NCBI GenBank assembly: GCA_021847645.1
Contig: JAJZQG010000058.1
Span: 1-40,032 of the forward strand
Origin: Myxococcales bacterium
GTDB lineage: Bacteria; Myxococcota_A; Polyangia; Polyangiales; Polyangiaceae
Length of the DNA stretch: 40,032 nt
Direction: 5' to 3'
Below are positions 24,680-32,465 of the stretch, in pieces (the first letter of the stretch is position 1; the number at the start of each line of letters is the position of its first letter). The position numbers were made by a program, and so were the translations under genes. Below the pieces are notes generated by a model. The model saw nothing but the letters and a program-made list of their open reading frames with translations. It did no database searches and was not told the origin of the DNA.

Positions 24680-25105
24680 GCCGCCCACGCCGCGGTGGGC
24701 ATGGCCGTGACCGTGGCCCCAGGGTCCCTGGCCCTGACCGTGACCATGGCCGTGGCCGGCACACGCCATGTTGGAATCCACTTCGTGCAGGGAGCCGTCG
24801 CGGAAAGCAGCGAGCGTTTCCTCGGCCGTGCGCAGGTGCGATTGGTAAACCTTGATACGGGCCGCCAGCAGCTTGTTCAACGCGCCCATGCCGATACCGC
24901 CCACGACGATGCTGTCGATATCGTGGCCTGCGAGGGATTGCAGCGGCGAGCACATGCCGTGCTCGTGATGCTCGTTCTGGTTGTCGATGACGGTGGTCTG
25001 GCTCGTCTCGGTGTCGATCAGCAGGAACATCGGCGCCGAGCCGAAGTGCGGGCTGACGCGGCTCTGCAAGCCTTCGTCGCGAAGAACCGGGATACAAACG
25101 TTCAT
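24665..25105 (-). CDS. NifX/NifB-C-terminal-like (dinitrogenase Fe-Mo cofactor biosynthesis fold) protein
   Basis: This 146-residue protein starts at ATG 25105, set by AAGGAGA six bases upstream. It opens 'MNVCIPVLRDEGLQSRVSPH', followed by 'FGSAPMFLLIDTET', 'CSPLQSLAGHDIDSIVVGGI' and 'GMGALNKLLAARIKVYQS'. This is the compact RNase-H-like fold shared by NifX, NafY and the MTH1175 group, which carry metal-sulfur clusters. A tail of His-Gly repeats ('AGHGHGHGQG', 'GHGHGHAH', about 114-137) is a probable metal-binding appendage. The DUF134 gene lies 35 bases upstream. That pairing is common in anaerobic deltaproteobacteria and archaea. No nif genes are present, so a role in nitrogen fixation is not implied; metal-cluster storage or delivery is likelier. 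Confidence 0.82.
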   Translation of the reverse strand: MNVCIPVLRDEGLQSRVSPHFGSAPMFLLIDTETSQTTVIDNQNEHHEHGMCSPLQSLAGHDIDSIVVGGIGMGALNKLLAARIKVYQSHLRTAEETLAAFRDGSLHEVDSNMACAGHGHGHGQGQGPWGHGHGHAHRGVGGGNPA

Positions 25106-25140
25106 TTCATCTCTCCTTGCTTGCGTGACGCCCGCGGGCC

Positions 25141-25602
25141 TCACGCATCTTGCGGGCCCTTGCGCCCCCGCCAGGCGGGCGGAGGTGCGGCCTGCTCGCC
25201 GCCGCTGTCCGCCCCGGGTCCTTCCCGGGGGACGCCGTGCGAAGCGCAGTCCGCATCAGGGCTTCCATCGAAACGCATTCCGCACCGGCCGCAGCGGAAG
25301 GGGCCGCGGTGCATCGGGTGCACCGGGCCGCCTTCGATGCGCAGCGCCTTGCCGGTGGTCAAGGCATCGGCCACCTTGCGACGCGCGCTGTCGACGATGC
25401 GGCCGAAAGTGGCCCTGGACACTCCCATCTGCGCGGCGGCCTGCTCCTGGTACAGACCGTCGCGATCGGCCAGGCGCAAGGCCTCGAGCTCATCGAGGGT
25501 GAGCACGACAATCTGCAGCTCCCGGGTGGGGATGCCGGCCGGCTTGAAGAAGCAGGCCGTGGGGCTGGCCGCGATGCGTCGGCAGTGAGGGGGTCTGGGC
25601 AC
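25141..25602 (-). CDS. DUF134 family HTH protein, probable regulator
   Basis: This is a 153-residue protein beginning at GTG 25602. The N-terminal domain has 'IVVLTLDELEALRLADRDGL', 'YQEQAAAQMGVSRATFGRIV' and 'DSARRKVADALTTGKAL', a sigma-region-4-like helix-turn-helix characteristic of DUF134. The C-terminal part has 'CGRCGMRF' plus a third cysteine at about 119, suggesting a partial metal site, and ends in a Gly/Pro/Arg-rich tail. It leads the operon with the NifX-like gene and is probably a metal- or redox-responsive transcription factor that controls it. The candidate promoter runs almost up to the GTG, so the message may be nearly leaderless. No conventional Shine-Dalgarno at useful spacing is present. 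Confidence 0.78.
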   Translation of the reverse strand: MPRPPHCRRIAASPTACFFKPAGIPTRELQIVVLTLDELEALRLADRDGLYQEQAAAQMGVSRATFGRIVDSARRKVADALTTGKALRIEGGPVHPMHRGPFRCGRCGMRFDGSPDADCASHGVPREGPGADSGGEQAAPPPAWRGRKGPQDA

Positions 25603-25608
25603 GCCCTT

Positions 25609-25636
25609 ATTCTGAGCCTATGCTCATAACTGTCAA
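25609..25636 (-). promoter_or_regulatory. promoter with overlapping 14-bp palindrome for the DUF134-NifX operon
   Basis: On the minus strand TTGACA (25631-25636) is a perfect -35 box, followed after 16 bases by CAGAAT (25609-25614), four of six to a -10 box. Between them lies TGAGCATAGGCTCA (25613-25626), a palindrome with six of seven arm positions paired. An operator in the spacer of its own promoter is the classic layout for repression, and the DUF134 protein encoded directly downstream is the obvious candidate to bind it. Predicted transcription would start at about the GTG itself. Confidence 0.5.
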
Positions 25637-25723
25637 GGGCATTCGCCTCCCTGGGCTGCGTTTCTACCACCGCCGCAGCAGGGGAGACGACCGGTTCAGC
25701 GGGTCAGGTTCGGGGCGCGGCTA

Positions 25724-27058
25724 CTACTTGATATCGGGCGGCGCCACGCACACGCCGACCTCGAGCAGGATGTACAATAGGGCCTTTTCCTGCGGAAGCA
25801 GCGAGGTGGTCGAGCCCTGGTCGGCTTCCGTGTGATAGGTGCTGAACAGCACGCGGCCGCACGACCGCTCGAAGCTCACGGTCGAAGGTCCCTCGCCGAC
25901 CACCCAGATCTTGGGCGTGACCTTGGTCGGATTGCCGTCCATGTCCGTCGTGTCCATCTCGTGCACGCCGCTGATCTGGGTCCAGTTGGCCTGCACATTC
26001 CACGACGTCAGGCCCATGGCGGTGAGCCACTCCTGCAGGCCCTGATCCTGGACCTGGGCGGGCGCGTCCCACGAGCCGTGCATGCACGCCGAGCCGATGG
26101 TCGAGGTCTCGTCGACCCAGGAGATGTAGCCGGGGAACAGCTGGCGAACGAACTCGTAGGAGAAGTCGGTGACGTAGAGCTTTCCCCCGGTGGCGACGAA
26201 CTGTTGCAGATTCTGCTGCACGGCGCCCTGCGTGGACTCGCTGGTCGCGCACCAGGGGCCGTCTCCGGTGTTGCCGTTGCAGGGGATGAACACGATGTGG
26301 TATTTGGACAGGACCGACGGGTCGGTCAGCAGCTTGGTGGGCTGCAGGGGGTCGTTCGGGTCCAGCGGATGAGTCGGCTGGTAATAGTCGAATCCCGCTG
26401 TGGCGTAGTCGACCTTGGGCCCGGTCAGCAGGCCGCCGGCCGTGATGTTCGCCAAGCCGAGCTTCGCCAAGGTCACGTCGATCTTGTCCCAGGCGCCCGG
26501 CACGATGGCCATGCGCGGGATGTCGTCGCCGTTGGCCTTGTCCATGCGCCCTGGCAACGTGGTGAGCGCCAACGGCACGTCCTGATCGCCCTCGGTCACG
26601 ATGGTGATGGGCCGTACCCTGCGGAACTGGCCTTTTTGCACAATGAGGTATTCGTCGCCCGTGCTCCACGTGGGCAAGTCGAACGTACCGTCGGCCGCGG
26701 TGTAGGTGTACGGCGTGTCGGCCTGGATCTTCACGCAACGATCGCAGAACGTCCCGTCGGGAATGGCGTCGGGCAGGGTGCCGCTGACGTACACCAGCGC
26801 GCCGGAGATCGGGATCGTGCCTTCCGGAGCCACGACCATGCCGTGCAAGTGGGTCTTGGCTTCGGGCTGCTGGGCGTCCCCCATGGAGGAGCCATCGAAG
26901 ATGGACGCGTCGGCGGGGATGCCGCCGTCGGTGCCGCCGCTGCCACCACCGGTGCCGCCGCTGTTCTGGTAGGCCGACGACGAGTTGTTGGCGGAGCAAG
27001 CCGATCCGGCGACGGCGAGGGTCAACGCGAGAGTCAGGGACAATCCGGGTCGAAGCAT
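25724..27058 (-). CDS. lipoprotein with carboxypeptidase-regulatory-like domain and GATase-like C-terminal half
   Basis: This is a 444-residue protein. ATG 27058 is chosen because GGAGG lies eight bases upstream and the signal ('LAVAGSAC', Cys21) follows directly. A Gly/Ser/Asp tether (about 25-60) leads to a carboxypeptidase-regulatory-like beta-sandwich (about 68-165, 'HGMVVAPEGTIPISGALVYV', 'TYTAADGTFDLPTW') with a 'CDRC' pair. The C-terminal half ('LSKYHIVFIPCNGNTGDG', 'LQQFVATGGKLYVTDFSYEF', 'GRVLFSTYHTEADQG') has the strand order of a class-I glutamine-amidotransferase-like/ThuA-like flavodoxin fold, used in many surface proteins without amidotransferase activity. No catalytic triad is evident. 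Role unknown; probably surface exposed. Confidence 0.65.
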   Translation of the reverse strand: MLRPGLSLTLALTLAVAGSACSANNSSSAYQNSGGTGGGSGGTDGGIPADASIFDGSSMGDAQQPEAKTHLHGMVVAPEGTIPISGALVYVSGTLPDAIPDGTFCDRCVKIQADTPYTYTAADGTFDLPTWSTGDEYLIVQKGQFRRVRPITIVTEGDQDVPLALTTLPGRMDKANGDDIPRMAIVPGAWDKIDVTLAKLGLANITAGGLLTGPKVDYATAGFDYYQPTHPLDPNDPLQPTKLLTDPSVLSKYHIVFIPCNGNTGDGPWCATSESTQGAVQQNLQQFVATGGKLYVTDFSYEFVRQLFPGYISWVDETSTIGSACMHGSWDAPAQVQDQGLQEWLTAMGLTSWNVQANWTQISGVHEMDTTDMDGNPTKVTPKIWVVGEGPSTVSFERSCGRVLFSTYHTEADQGSTTSLLPQEKALLYILLEVGVCVAPPDIK

Positions 27059-27238
27059 GGTCAGTGCCTCCGGCAGGAAGGGCGCGGCAGGGCCGCGTGC
27101 GATCAGGCAGCATACCGGACATCGGGGGCACATGCTACCGCTGCGCGACGCTCGCCGGCGACGGGTGTGCTTGCCGCCTTTCGCGCGCCGTTCCGATCAG
27201 GCCCGCCGACGCAAGTCAGCCGGGGCGCGCCGCGGCTC

Positions 27239-28033
27239 CTATCGCTTTACCCGGTCCATGACGGCGTGGGCGAGCTCCTCGACGGGCTTGTCGGTCACGT
27301 CGACCACGGCAAAGCCGTAGCGGCGGAAGAAGAGCCTGGCGTCTTCGATGTCCCGTTCGATCTCCGACGGATCGACGTACTTGGCGGGGGTGGGCAGGCC
27401 GAGCTGAGTCGCACGCCAATTCCTATGCTCGGCCAGACGAGCCGGGTCGATGGTCAGGCCGACCACCTTGCTGGGAGGCATGCGCAGCAGCTCCGGCGGA
27501 GGCGGGACTTCCCTCAACAGCGGCAGATTGGCAGCCTTCCAGCCGTGCGCCGCCAGGTACATGCACAACGGCGTCTTGCCCACCCGCGAGGTCCCCAACA
27601 ACAGCACATCGGCCATGTGCCAGTCCGCCGGCTTGCGCCCGTCATCGTGGTCGACCGCGAACTCGACCGCGTCGATGCGACCGAAGTACTCGGACCGAAG
27701 ACGCCGGTACCTTCCGGGCTCGCCGACGGGCTGCAGGTCGGCAGCCCAGGCCAGCCGATCGATGAGCCGCCCGACCAGGTCGATCTCCACCAATCCACGA
27801 CGCTGCGCCGACCGCACGAGCTGCTCGCGCAACGGTGCGGACACCAGCGTGTGCACCACGGTCGCGCCAGCCTCGTCGAGATCCCTGAGCACTTCCTCCA
27901 AGGCGCGGGAGTCCCGTATGCCGCCGTGGACCGTAATCGAAATGGGCGCGTCGGCGAACTGCGCCAACACGGTGCGTACAATCTGCTCGGCCGACGCCCC
28001 GGTGCCGCCGGACACGATGTGGATCGCGTGCAT
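27239..28033 (-). CDS. ppsR: PEP synthase regulatory protein (bifunctional kinase/pyrophosphorylase)
   Basis: This 264-residue cytoplasmic protein has the normal length of the DUF299/PSRP family. It opens 'MHAIHIVSGGTGASAEQIVR' and carries the P-loop 'LLLGTSRVGKTPLCMYLA' (about 142-160), 'VVGLTIDPARLAEHR' and 'YVDPSEIERDIEDARLFFRR', all family hallmarks. PpsR inactivates phosphoenolpyruvate synthase or pyruvate phosphate dikinase by ADP-dependent phosphorylation of a threonine and reactivates it by phosphate-dependent removal, thereby setting gluconeogenic flux from pyruvate. A GGGGGG-containing Shine-Dalgarno precedes the ATG. The target enzyme is not in the window. The gene is 85 bases downstream of the export operon on the same strand, separated by a hairpin. 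Confidence 0.9.
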   Translation of the reverse strand: MHAIHIVSGGTGASAEQIVRTVLAQFADAPISITVHGGIRDSRALEEVLRDLDEAGATVVHTLVSAPLREQLVRSAQRRGLVEIDLVGRLIDRLAWAADLQPVGEPGRYRRLRSEYFGRIDAVEFAVDHDDGRKPADWHMADVLLLGTSRVGKTPLCMYLAAHGWKAANLPLLREVPPPPELLRMPPSKVVGLTIDPARLAEHRNWRATQLGLPTPAKYVDPSEIERDIEDARLFFRRYGFAVVDVTDKPVEELAHAVMDRVKR

Positions 28034-28070
28034 GGGCTGCCCCCCTTCTCTGCAAGAGCCTAGGGCCGCA

Positions 28071-28110
28071 ACTGCCTTGCCGCAACGCCGGGCGGCGCAA
28101 AGCAGGCAGT
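28071..28110 (-). terminator. imperfect hairpin after the export operon
   Basis: ACTGCCT (28071-28077) pairs with AGGCAGT (28104-28110); a bulge and a further TTGC/GCAA pairing extend the stem inward. It starts eight bases after the stop of the last permease gene (28119) and lies just before ppsR. It could reduce but need not block read-through. No T-tract follows. Confidence 0.35.
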
Positions 28111-28118
28111 GGGCGGCT

Positions 28119-29273
28119 TCACGCCAGGCGCTTCTTGAAGCGCAGGGCGCTCAGGGCGAGGATGAGCACACCGAACGCCGCCAGCGCCGCGAACTGCGTG
28201 CGCAGGTCCGTGAAGCCCGCTCCCTTCAGCAGCACTCCGCGCAGCACCTCCACGAAGTACCGGACCGGATTGGCGTAGGTCAGCGCCCGAATCCAACGCG
28301 GCATGTTGTCGATCGGCGTCATGAACCCGGACAGCAGGATCGCCGGCATCAGGAACAGGAACCCCCCCAGAATCGCCTGCTGCTGCGAGGAGCTGACCGT
28401 GCTGATGAACACGCCGGTGCCCAGCGTGGACATCAGGTACAGGGCGGCGGCCGCGAACACCACCAGCAGCGAGCCGTGAATGGGCACGTCGAACAACCAC
28501 GTGCCGATCGCCAGGATGCCGGCCACCTCGACGAGGCCCACCCCGGCGAAGGGCAGGCACTTTCCCACCAGCAGCACCCAGGGCCGCAGCGGAGTGACCA
28601 ACAGCTGCTCCATGGTGCCCATTTCCTTCTCGCGGGCGATCCCCATGGCCGTGACGATGGTCGTGACGATCAGCACCACCGTGGCCGCGAGCCCCGGCAC
28701 CATGTACGTGGCCGAGCGCAGGCGCGGGTTGTAGAGGATACGAGCTACCGGTGAGATCTGGGGCGCGAACACCGCGCGCTGCCTGGCCGCGGCGGTGGCC
28801 GAAAGCTGCTGCACGGCGAGCTGCATCGAGCGCGCGGTGGCCATCTGCCGCGCCGTGGCCGAGGCAACCTGCGCGCGGTTGGGGTCGGTTCCATCGAGCA
28901 GCACCTGGATCTCGGCGCTGTCGTTGCGCTTCAACCGTTCGCCATACCCGCGCGGGACCACCCACGCGGCAGCAGCCTGGCCCGCGGCGACCAGCTCCAC
29001 GGCCCGTGCCGGGTCCGTTACCGACGCAACCCGTTGGAACGTTCCCTCGGCCATCGCGGAGGCAATCACCTCCCGACTGGCAGGGGTGCCGTCCTGATCG
29101 CACACGACCGTGGGAATCCGGTCCACTTCGAGATCGACTGCGTAGCCCAGCACAATCAGCTGCAGCAGCGGAGCCACGAGGAGCACGGCCGCCATGCGCC
29201 GGTCGCGGAAGGCCTGACGAATCTCCTTTGCCATGACGGACCAGAGCATGAGCGCCAACGCGGCCGGTTGCAT
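28119..29273 (-). CDS. ABC-2 type permease (YbhR/YbhS-like), second permease of export operon
   Basis: This is a 384-residue inner-membrane protein. The N-terminus 'LMLWSVMAKEIRQAFRDRRM' precedes TM1 (about 28-46). A large extracytoplasmic domain (about 50-185, 'PTVVCDQDGTPASREVIASA', 'AWVVPRGYGERLKRNDSAEI') follows, then five TM segments in the second half. 'ATVVLIVTTIVTAMGIAREK', 'EMGTMEQLLVTPLRPW' and 'LLSGFMTPIDNMPRW' are signature stretches of the ABC-2 drug/lipid exporter permeases YbhS/YbhR and YhhJ. It should form a heterodimer with the preceding permease, whose stop is 12 bases upstream. The AAAGGAAG Shine-Dalgarno supports the ATG at 29273. The substrate is probably a drug, cation or lipid, by family analogy only. 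Confidence 0.88.
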   Translation of the reverse strand: MQPAALALMLWSVMAKEIRQAFRDRRMAAVLLVAPLLQLIVLGYAVDLEVDRIPTVVCDQDGTPASREVIASAMAEGTFQRVASVTDPARAVELVAAGQAAAAWVVPRGYGERLKRNDSAEIQVLLDGTDPNRAQVASATARQMATARSMQLAVQQLSATAAARQRAVFAPQISPVARILYNPRLRSATYMVPGLAATVVLIVTTIVTAMGIAREKEMGTMEQLLVTPLRPWVLLVGKCLPFAGVGLVEVAGILAIGTWLFDVPIHGSLLVVFAAAALYLMSTLGTGVFISTVSSSQQQAILGGFLFLMPAILLSGFMTPIDNMPRWIRALTYANPVRYFVEVLRGVLLKGAGFTDLRTQFAALAAFGVLILALSALRFKKRLA

Positions 29274-29285
29274 GGGAGTCTTCCT

Positions 29286-30413
29286 TTACGCCAGGCGACG
29301 GCGGAACCGCAACGTGGACAGGCCGACGATTACGACGGCAAAGGCGGCCATGGCGAGCATCTGCGGCCAGAGCACGTCCATGCCATTGCCGCGCAGCAGG
29401 ATGCCGCGCAGCACGACGATAAAGTGGGTAGCGGGCAGGATGGCGGCGATGATGCGCAGGACCAGCGGCATGTTCTCCACCGGAAACAGGAAGCCGCTGA
29501 GCAGAATCACCGGAAGCATGGAGGTGATGAGGCCCACCTGGGTGGCGACCTGCTGGTTGCGGGTGATGACGCTGATGAACAGCCCCTGGCCGAGCATGCC
29601 GACGAGAAACAGGGCCGCGCAGGCGAACAGCAGCACGAGCGAGCCCCGCACCGGCACGTCGAACAGCTCGGCGCCGAGCGTGGTGACGATCAGCACCTGG
29701 AGCATGCCGACACCCAGATAGGGCAACAGCTTGCCGAGCACCACCTCGGCACGGCGCACGGGCGTGGAGAAGAGCTGCTCCATGCTGCCGCGCTCCCACT
29801 CGCGCGCGACGGTCAATGCGGTCAGCATCACGGCCATGATGGCGAGGATCAAGGCGATGAGGCCGGGCACCACGAACAGCACCGACTTCATCGCCGGATT
29901 GAAGAGCATCAGCACGCGGGCGTCGATGGGTAGCGACAGAGCCACTGCTCCGTCACGCAGCAACGCGGTGGTACGGGCCTGCGTCACGCCCACAATGTCG
30001 CCCAGGGCCGCGCTCGTGGTGGTGCCGTCCGCGCCGTCGAGCAGCACCTGAACCTCCGCGGTCTCGCCCCTGGCCAGGCTGCGCTCGAATCCTTGCGGAA
30101 TCACGACACCCACCTTGAGGGCATTGCGGCGAAAGGCCGCCTCCATCTGCGAGGTGTCCGGCGGCGTTTCGGTGATGGCGAAAGCGCCGCTCGACGACAG
30201 CGCTGCGGCGTAGTCGCGCGAGGCCGGGGTCTGGTCGTAGTCGATGAGCGCGATGGGCAGCCGGTCGAGATCGAAGCTGACGGCATAGCCGAACAGCAGG
30301 AGCAGCAGGACGGGCATGCCCAATGCCATGTATACGACGCGGACGTCGCGGATGATGTGGAGTACCTCCTTGCGGGACAGGGCGGCGACGCGGCGCAGGA
30401 AGTGGGGAGTCAC
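29286..30413 (-). CDS. ABC-2 type permease (YbhS/YbhR-like), first permease of export operon
   Basis: This is a 375-residue permease from GTG 30413. It opens 'VTPHFLRRVAALSRKEVLHI', then TM1 ('YMALGMPVLLLLLFGYAVSF'), an extracytoplasmic domain (about 55-190, 'LPIALIDYDQTPASRDYAAA'), and C-terminal TM segments with 'MLTALTVAREWERGSMEQLF', 'LPVILLSGFLFPVENMPLVL' and the Arg-rich end 'STLRFRRRLA' (the sister permease ends 'SALRFKKRLA'). The two permeases are clear paralogues. GTG 30413 overlaps the stop of a 64-residue frame (GTGA) and has no good Shine-Dalgarno of its own; an upstream GTG at 30509 is possible but adds a Pro/Arg-rich leader unlike family members. Confidence 0.85.
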   Translation of the reverse strand: MTPHFLRRVAALSRKEVLHIIRDVRVVYMALGMPVLLLLLFGYAVSFDLDRLPIALIDYDQTPASRDYAAALSSSGAFAITETPPDTSQMEAAFRRNALKVGVVIPQGFERSLARGETAEVQVLLDGADGTTTSAALGDIVGVTQARTTALLRDGAVALSLPIDARVLMLFNPAMKSVLFVVPGLIALILAIMAVMLTALTVAREWERGSMEQLFSTPVRRAEVVLGKLLPYLGVGMLQVLIVTTLGAELFDVPVRGSLVLLFACAALFLVGMLGQGLFISVITRNQQVATQVGLITSMLPVILLSGFLFPVENMPLVLRIIAAILPATHFIVVLRGILLRGNGMDVLWPQMLAMAAFAVVIVGLSTLRFRRRLA

Positions 30414-30604
30414 GGGGTTCTGGCCTTTCGGGAGCGCGACGGCGTACGGCGCTCCGGCCTGACAGCGCGCGGGGTGCGCAAAGGGGCTGGCGCGAGGACG
30501 ATCCCGCACAAGACGGAGAACAGGTCGTAGAGCGACGCGACATCGGGCCCGTCGGGGCGTGGACGTCCAGGCGGAGCGAGCGCGCGGGTTGCCGGGCTAC
30601 GCAT
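30410..30604 (-). CDS. possible 64-residue protein between ABC ATPase and permease genes
   Basis: An ATG two bases after the stop of the second ATPase (TAATCATG) opens a frame whose TGA overlaps the permease GTG (GTGA), so it fits exactly into the operon. A GAGG lies four bases before the ATG. The peptide is Pro/Arg-rich with a short hydrophobic centre ('VASLYDLFSVLCGIVLAP'). Fourteen of its 64 codons end in A or T, an acceptable but not decisive codon bias. It may be a real small exporter component or a translational relay that carries ribosomes to the permease start. It may also be only a chance frame in a 193-base gap. Confidence 0.35.
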   Translation of the reverse strand: MRSPATRALAPPGRPRPDGPDVASLYDLFSVLCGIVLAPAPLRTPRAVRPERRTPSRSRKARTP

Positions 30605-30606
30605 GA

Positions 30607-31536
30607 TTACCTCGCACGGCCCACGACCTCGAGGAAGACGTCCTCGAGCGTGGGAGAAACCGACTCGATGTCGCCCGAGGGCACGCCGAGCGCCATGATG
30701 GATTGCACCACCCGGTCGAGCGAAGCGCCGGATTGGACCCGGACGTGCCACGCGGAGCCGAAGGGCTCCATGCTCCGTACGCCGGGCAGGCGCGTGACGA
30801 CGCCCCGCAGCCTGTCGTCGATGGAATGCACCTCGATCATGGCATCCCGGATGAACTCCTGCTTGAGCCCCGCAGGGCTGTCGAGCGCGGCCAGGCGCCC
30901 GTCGACCATGAGCCCGACTCTATCGCAGTATTCGGCTTCATCCATGTAGTGGGTGGTCACGAGCACCGTGGTGCCGCGGACGGCCAGGGAGCGGACGAGA
31001 CGCCAGAAGTCGCGCCGGGCGCCGGGGTCCACGCCGGCGGTTGGCTCGTCGAGGAACAGGATGCGCGGCTCGTGCAGGATCGAGCACGCCAGGGCCAGGC
31101 GCTGGCGAAAGCCTCCCGGAAGATCCGAGGTGCGGGTATGACGCGACTCGCCCAGCTGCATCGTTTGCAGAAGCTCGTCGGCGCGCCGCTCGAACCTGCG
31201 TCCGCCGATGCCGTACATGCCTGCGAAGAACTCGAGGTTCTCGAGGACCTGCAGGTCGGGGTACAGCGAGAACTTCTGGGACATGTAGCCGATGCGCCGC
31301 TTGACCGCCTCGGGGTCCCGTCCCACGTCGATGCCCGCCACGCGCGCCGTGCCGTCGGACGGGGCGAGCAGGCCGCACAACATGCGAATCGTGGTGGACT
31401 TGCCCGCGCCGTTCGCTCCCAGATACCCGAAGATCTCCCCTTCGAAGACGTCGAACGTGACGCGGTCGACCGCGACGAACGTGCCGAAGCGCCGGGTCAG
31501 CTCCCTGACCTCGATGACAGCGGGCGCGGGGCTCAC
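30607..31536 (-). CDS. ABC transporter ATP-binding protein (second NBD, YbhF C-terminal-like)
   Basis: This is a 309-residue ATPase starting at GTG 31536, with AAGGAGG five bases upstream and a GTGA overlap with the previous ATPase. Motifs in order are Walker A 'GANGAGKSTT', Q-loop 'GYMSQKFSLYPDL', signature 'LPGGFRQRLA' (Pro replaces the usual Ser), Walker B 'RILFLDEPTAGVDP' and H-loop 'VTTHYMDEAEYCDR'. The last 80 residues form the accessory domain, ending 'SVSPTLEDVFLEVVGRAR'. 'MSQKFSLYPDL...E' and 'THYMDEAEYCDR' are typical of the C-terminal half of YbhF/RbbA-type double ATPases. It should pair with the first ATPase to drive the two permeases. Confidence 0.9.
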   Translation of the reverse strand: MSPAPAVIEVRELTRRFGTFVAVDRVTFDVFEGEIFGYLGANGAGKSTTIRMLCGLLAPSDGTARVAGIDVGRDPEAVKRRIGYMSQKFSLYPDLQVLENLEFFAGMYGIGGRRFERRADELLQTMQLGESRHTRTSDLPGGFRQRLALACSILHEPRILFLDEPTAGVDPGARRDFWRLVRSLAVRGTTVLVTTHYMDEAEYCDRVGLMVDGRLAALDSPAGLKQEFIRDAMIEVHSIDDRLRGVVTRLPGVRSMEPFGSAWHVRVQSGASLDRVVQSIMALGVPSGDIESVSPTLEDVFLEVVGRAR

Positions 31537-32465
31537 GCTGCCTCCTTGCCGCGGACATCGCCGCCGCGCAGCCGCGTGAGAAACACGTCTTCGAACAGCG
31601 GGTGAACGCGCTCGAGCACCGCGCCCAAGGGCTGCACCGCGCGCAGGATGTCGTCGTGCCCGCCGTCGGCGACGACGACCCGCAGGGCGCCGCCCGCGGG
31701 CGAGAGCGCGACCACGGCCGGGTGGTGGTCGAGCACTTCGGCCACGCGGTCGCGATGGGCGGACTCGACGCGCCAAACGCTACCGCGGAAGGCGCGCAGC
31801 ATCTCGCGGGGCACGCCCTCCTCCAGGATGCGACCATGGTGCATAAGGGCGACGCGGGAGCATCGCGAGGCCTCATCCATGTAGGGAGTCGAAATGAGCA
31901 CGCCCATTCCCTCGGCGACGAAAGCCGCAATCAGCTCCCAGAACTCCCGGCGGCTGACCGGGTCCACGCCGTTGGTGGGCTCGTCGAGCACCAGGAGGCG
32001 TGGGCGATGCAGCAGCGCACAGGCCAGGGCGAGCTTCTTGTACATCCCGCCGGACAGGGCCTCGGCGCGGCGGTCGCCGAAACGCTCCAGGCGCGTCAAC
32101 TGCAGCAGCCGTTGGCGTCGCTCGGCGAACGCCTTGCGGTCCAGGCAGAACATCGATGCAAAGAACGAGAGATTCTCGTCCACGGTCAGGTCGCCGTACA
32201 GGCTGTATTGCTGGGGCATGTACCCAACCAAAGCGCGTACGGCGGCAGCCTCCGAGCTCGCCGCACGTCCGAAGATCCGCGCCTCGCCGCCATCCGGATC
32301 GAGCAGCCCCACGAGCATGCGGATCAACGTCGTCTTGCCCGCACCATCGGGGCCGATCAGGCCGAACACCTCGCCCTCGCGCACCTGGATGCTCACGCCG
32401 CGCACGGCTTCGACCTTGCCGAAGCTGCGACGCAATCCGGCCGCGTCGATCAGTATGTCGCTCAT
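31533..32465 (-). CDS. ABC transporter ATP-binding protein (first NBD, YbhF N-terminal-like)
   Basis: This is a 310-residue ATPase. Its ATG overlaps the HlyD-family stop (ATGA at 32462-32465), and its own stop overlaps the next start (GTGA at 31533-31536). Motifs are Walker A 'GPDGAGKTTL', Q-loop 'GYMPQQYSLYGDL', signature 'LSGGMYKKLALA', Walker B 'LLVLDEPTNGVDP', and an H-loop region 'ISTPYMDEASRCSR' in which the usual switch His is replaced by Pro. The same 'STPYMDEA' form is known from the N-terminal half of fused YbhF-type ATPases, implying one degenerate ATP site in the heterodimer. Together with the second ATPase it makes a split version of a normally fused protein. Confidence 0.9.
   Translation of the reverse strand: MSDILIDAAGLRRSFGKVEAVRGVSIQVREGEVFGLIGPDGAGKTTLIRMLVGLLDPDGGEARIFGRAASSEAAAVRALVGYMPQQYSLYGDLTVDENLSFFASMFCLDRKAFAERRQRLLQLTRLERFGDRRAEALSGGMYKKLALACALLHRPRLLVLDEPTNGVDPVSRREFWELIAAFVAEGMGVLISTPYMDEASRCSRVALMHHGRILEEGVPREMLRAFRGSVWRVESAHRDRVAEVLDHHPAVVALSPAGGALRVVVADGGHDDILRAVQPLGAVLERVHPLFEDVFLTRLRGGDVRGKEAA

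Noticed and set aside
24665..25602. Nitrogen-fixation locus suggested by the NifX-like protein
   Set aside because: No nifHDK, nifB or nifEN genes are present, and DUF134/NifX-like pairs are common in organisms that do not fix nitrogen.
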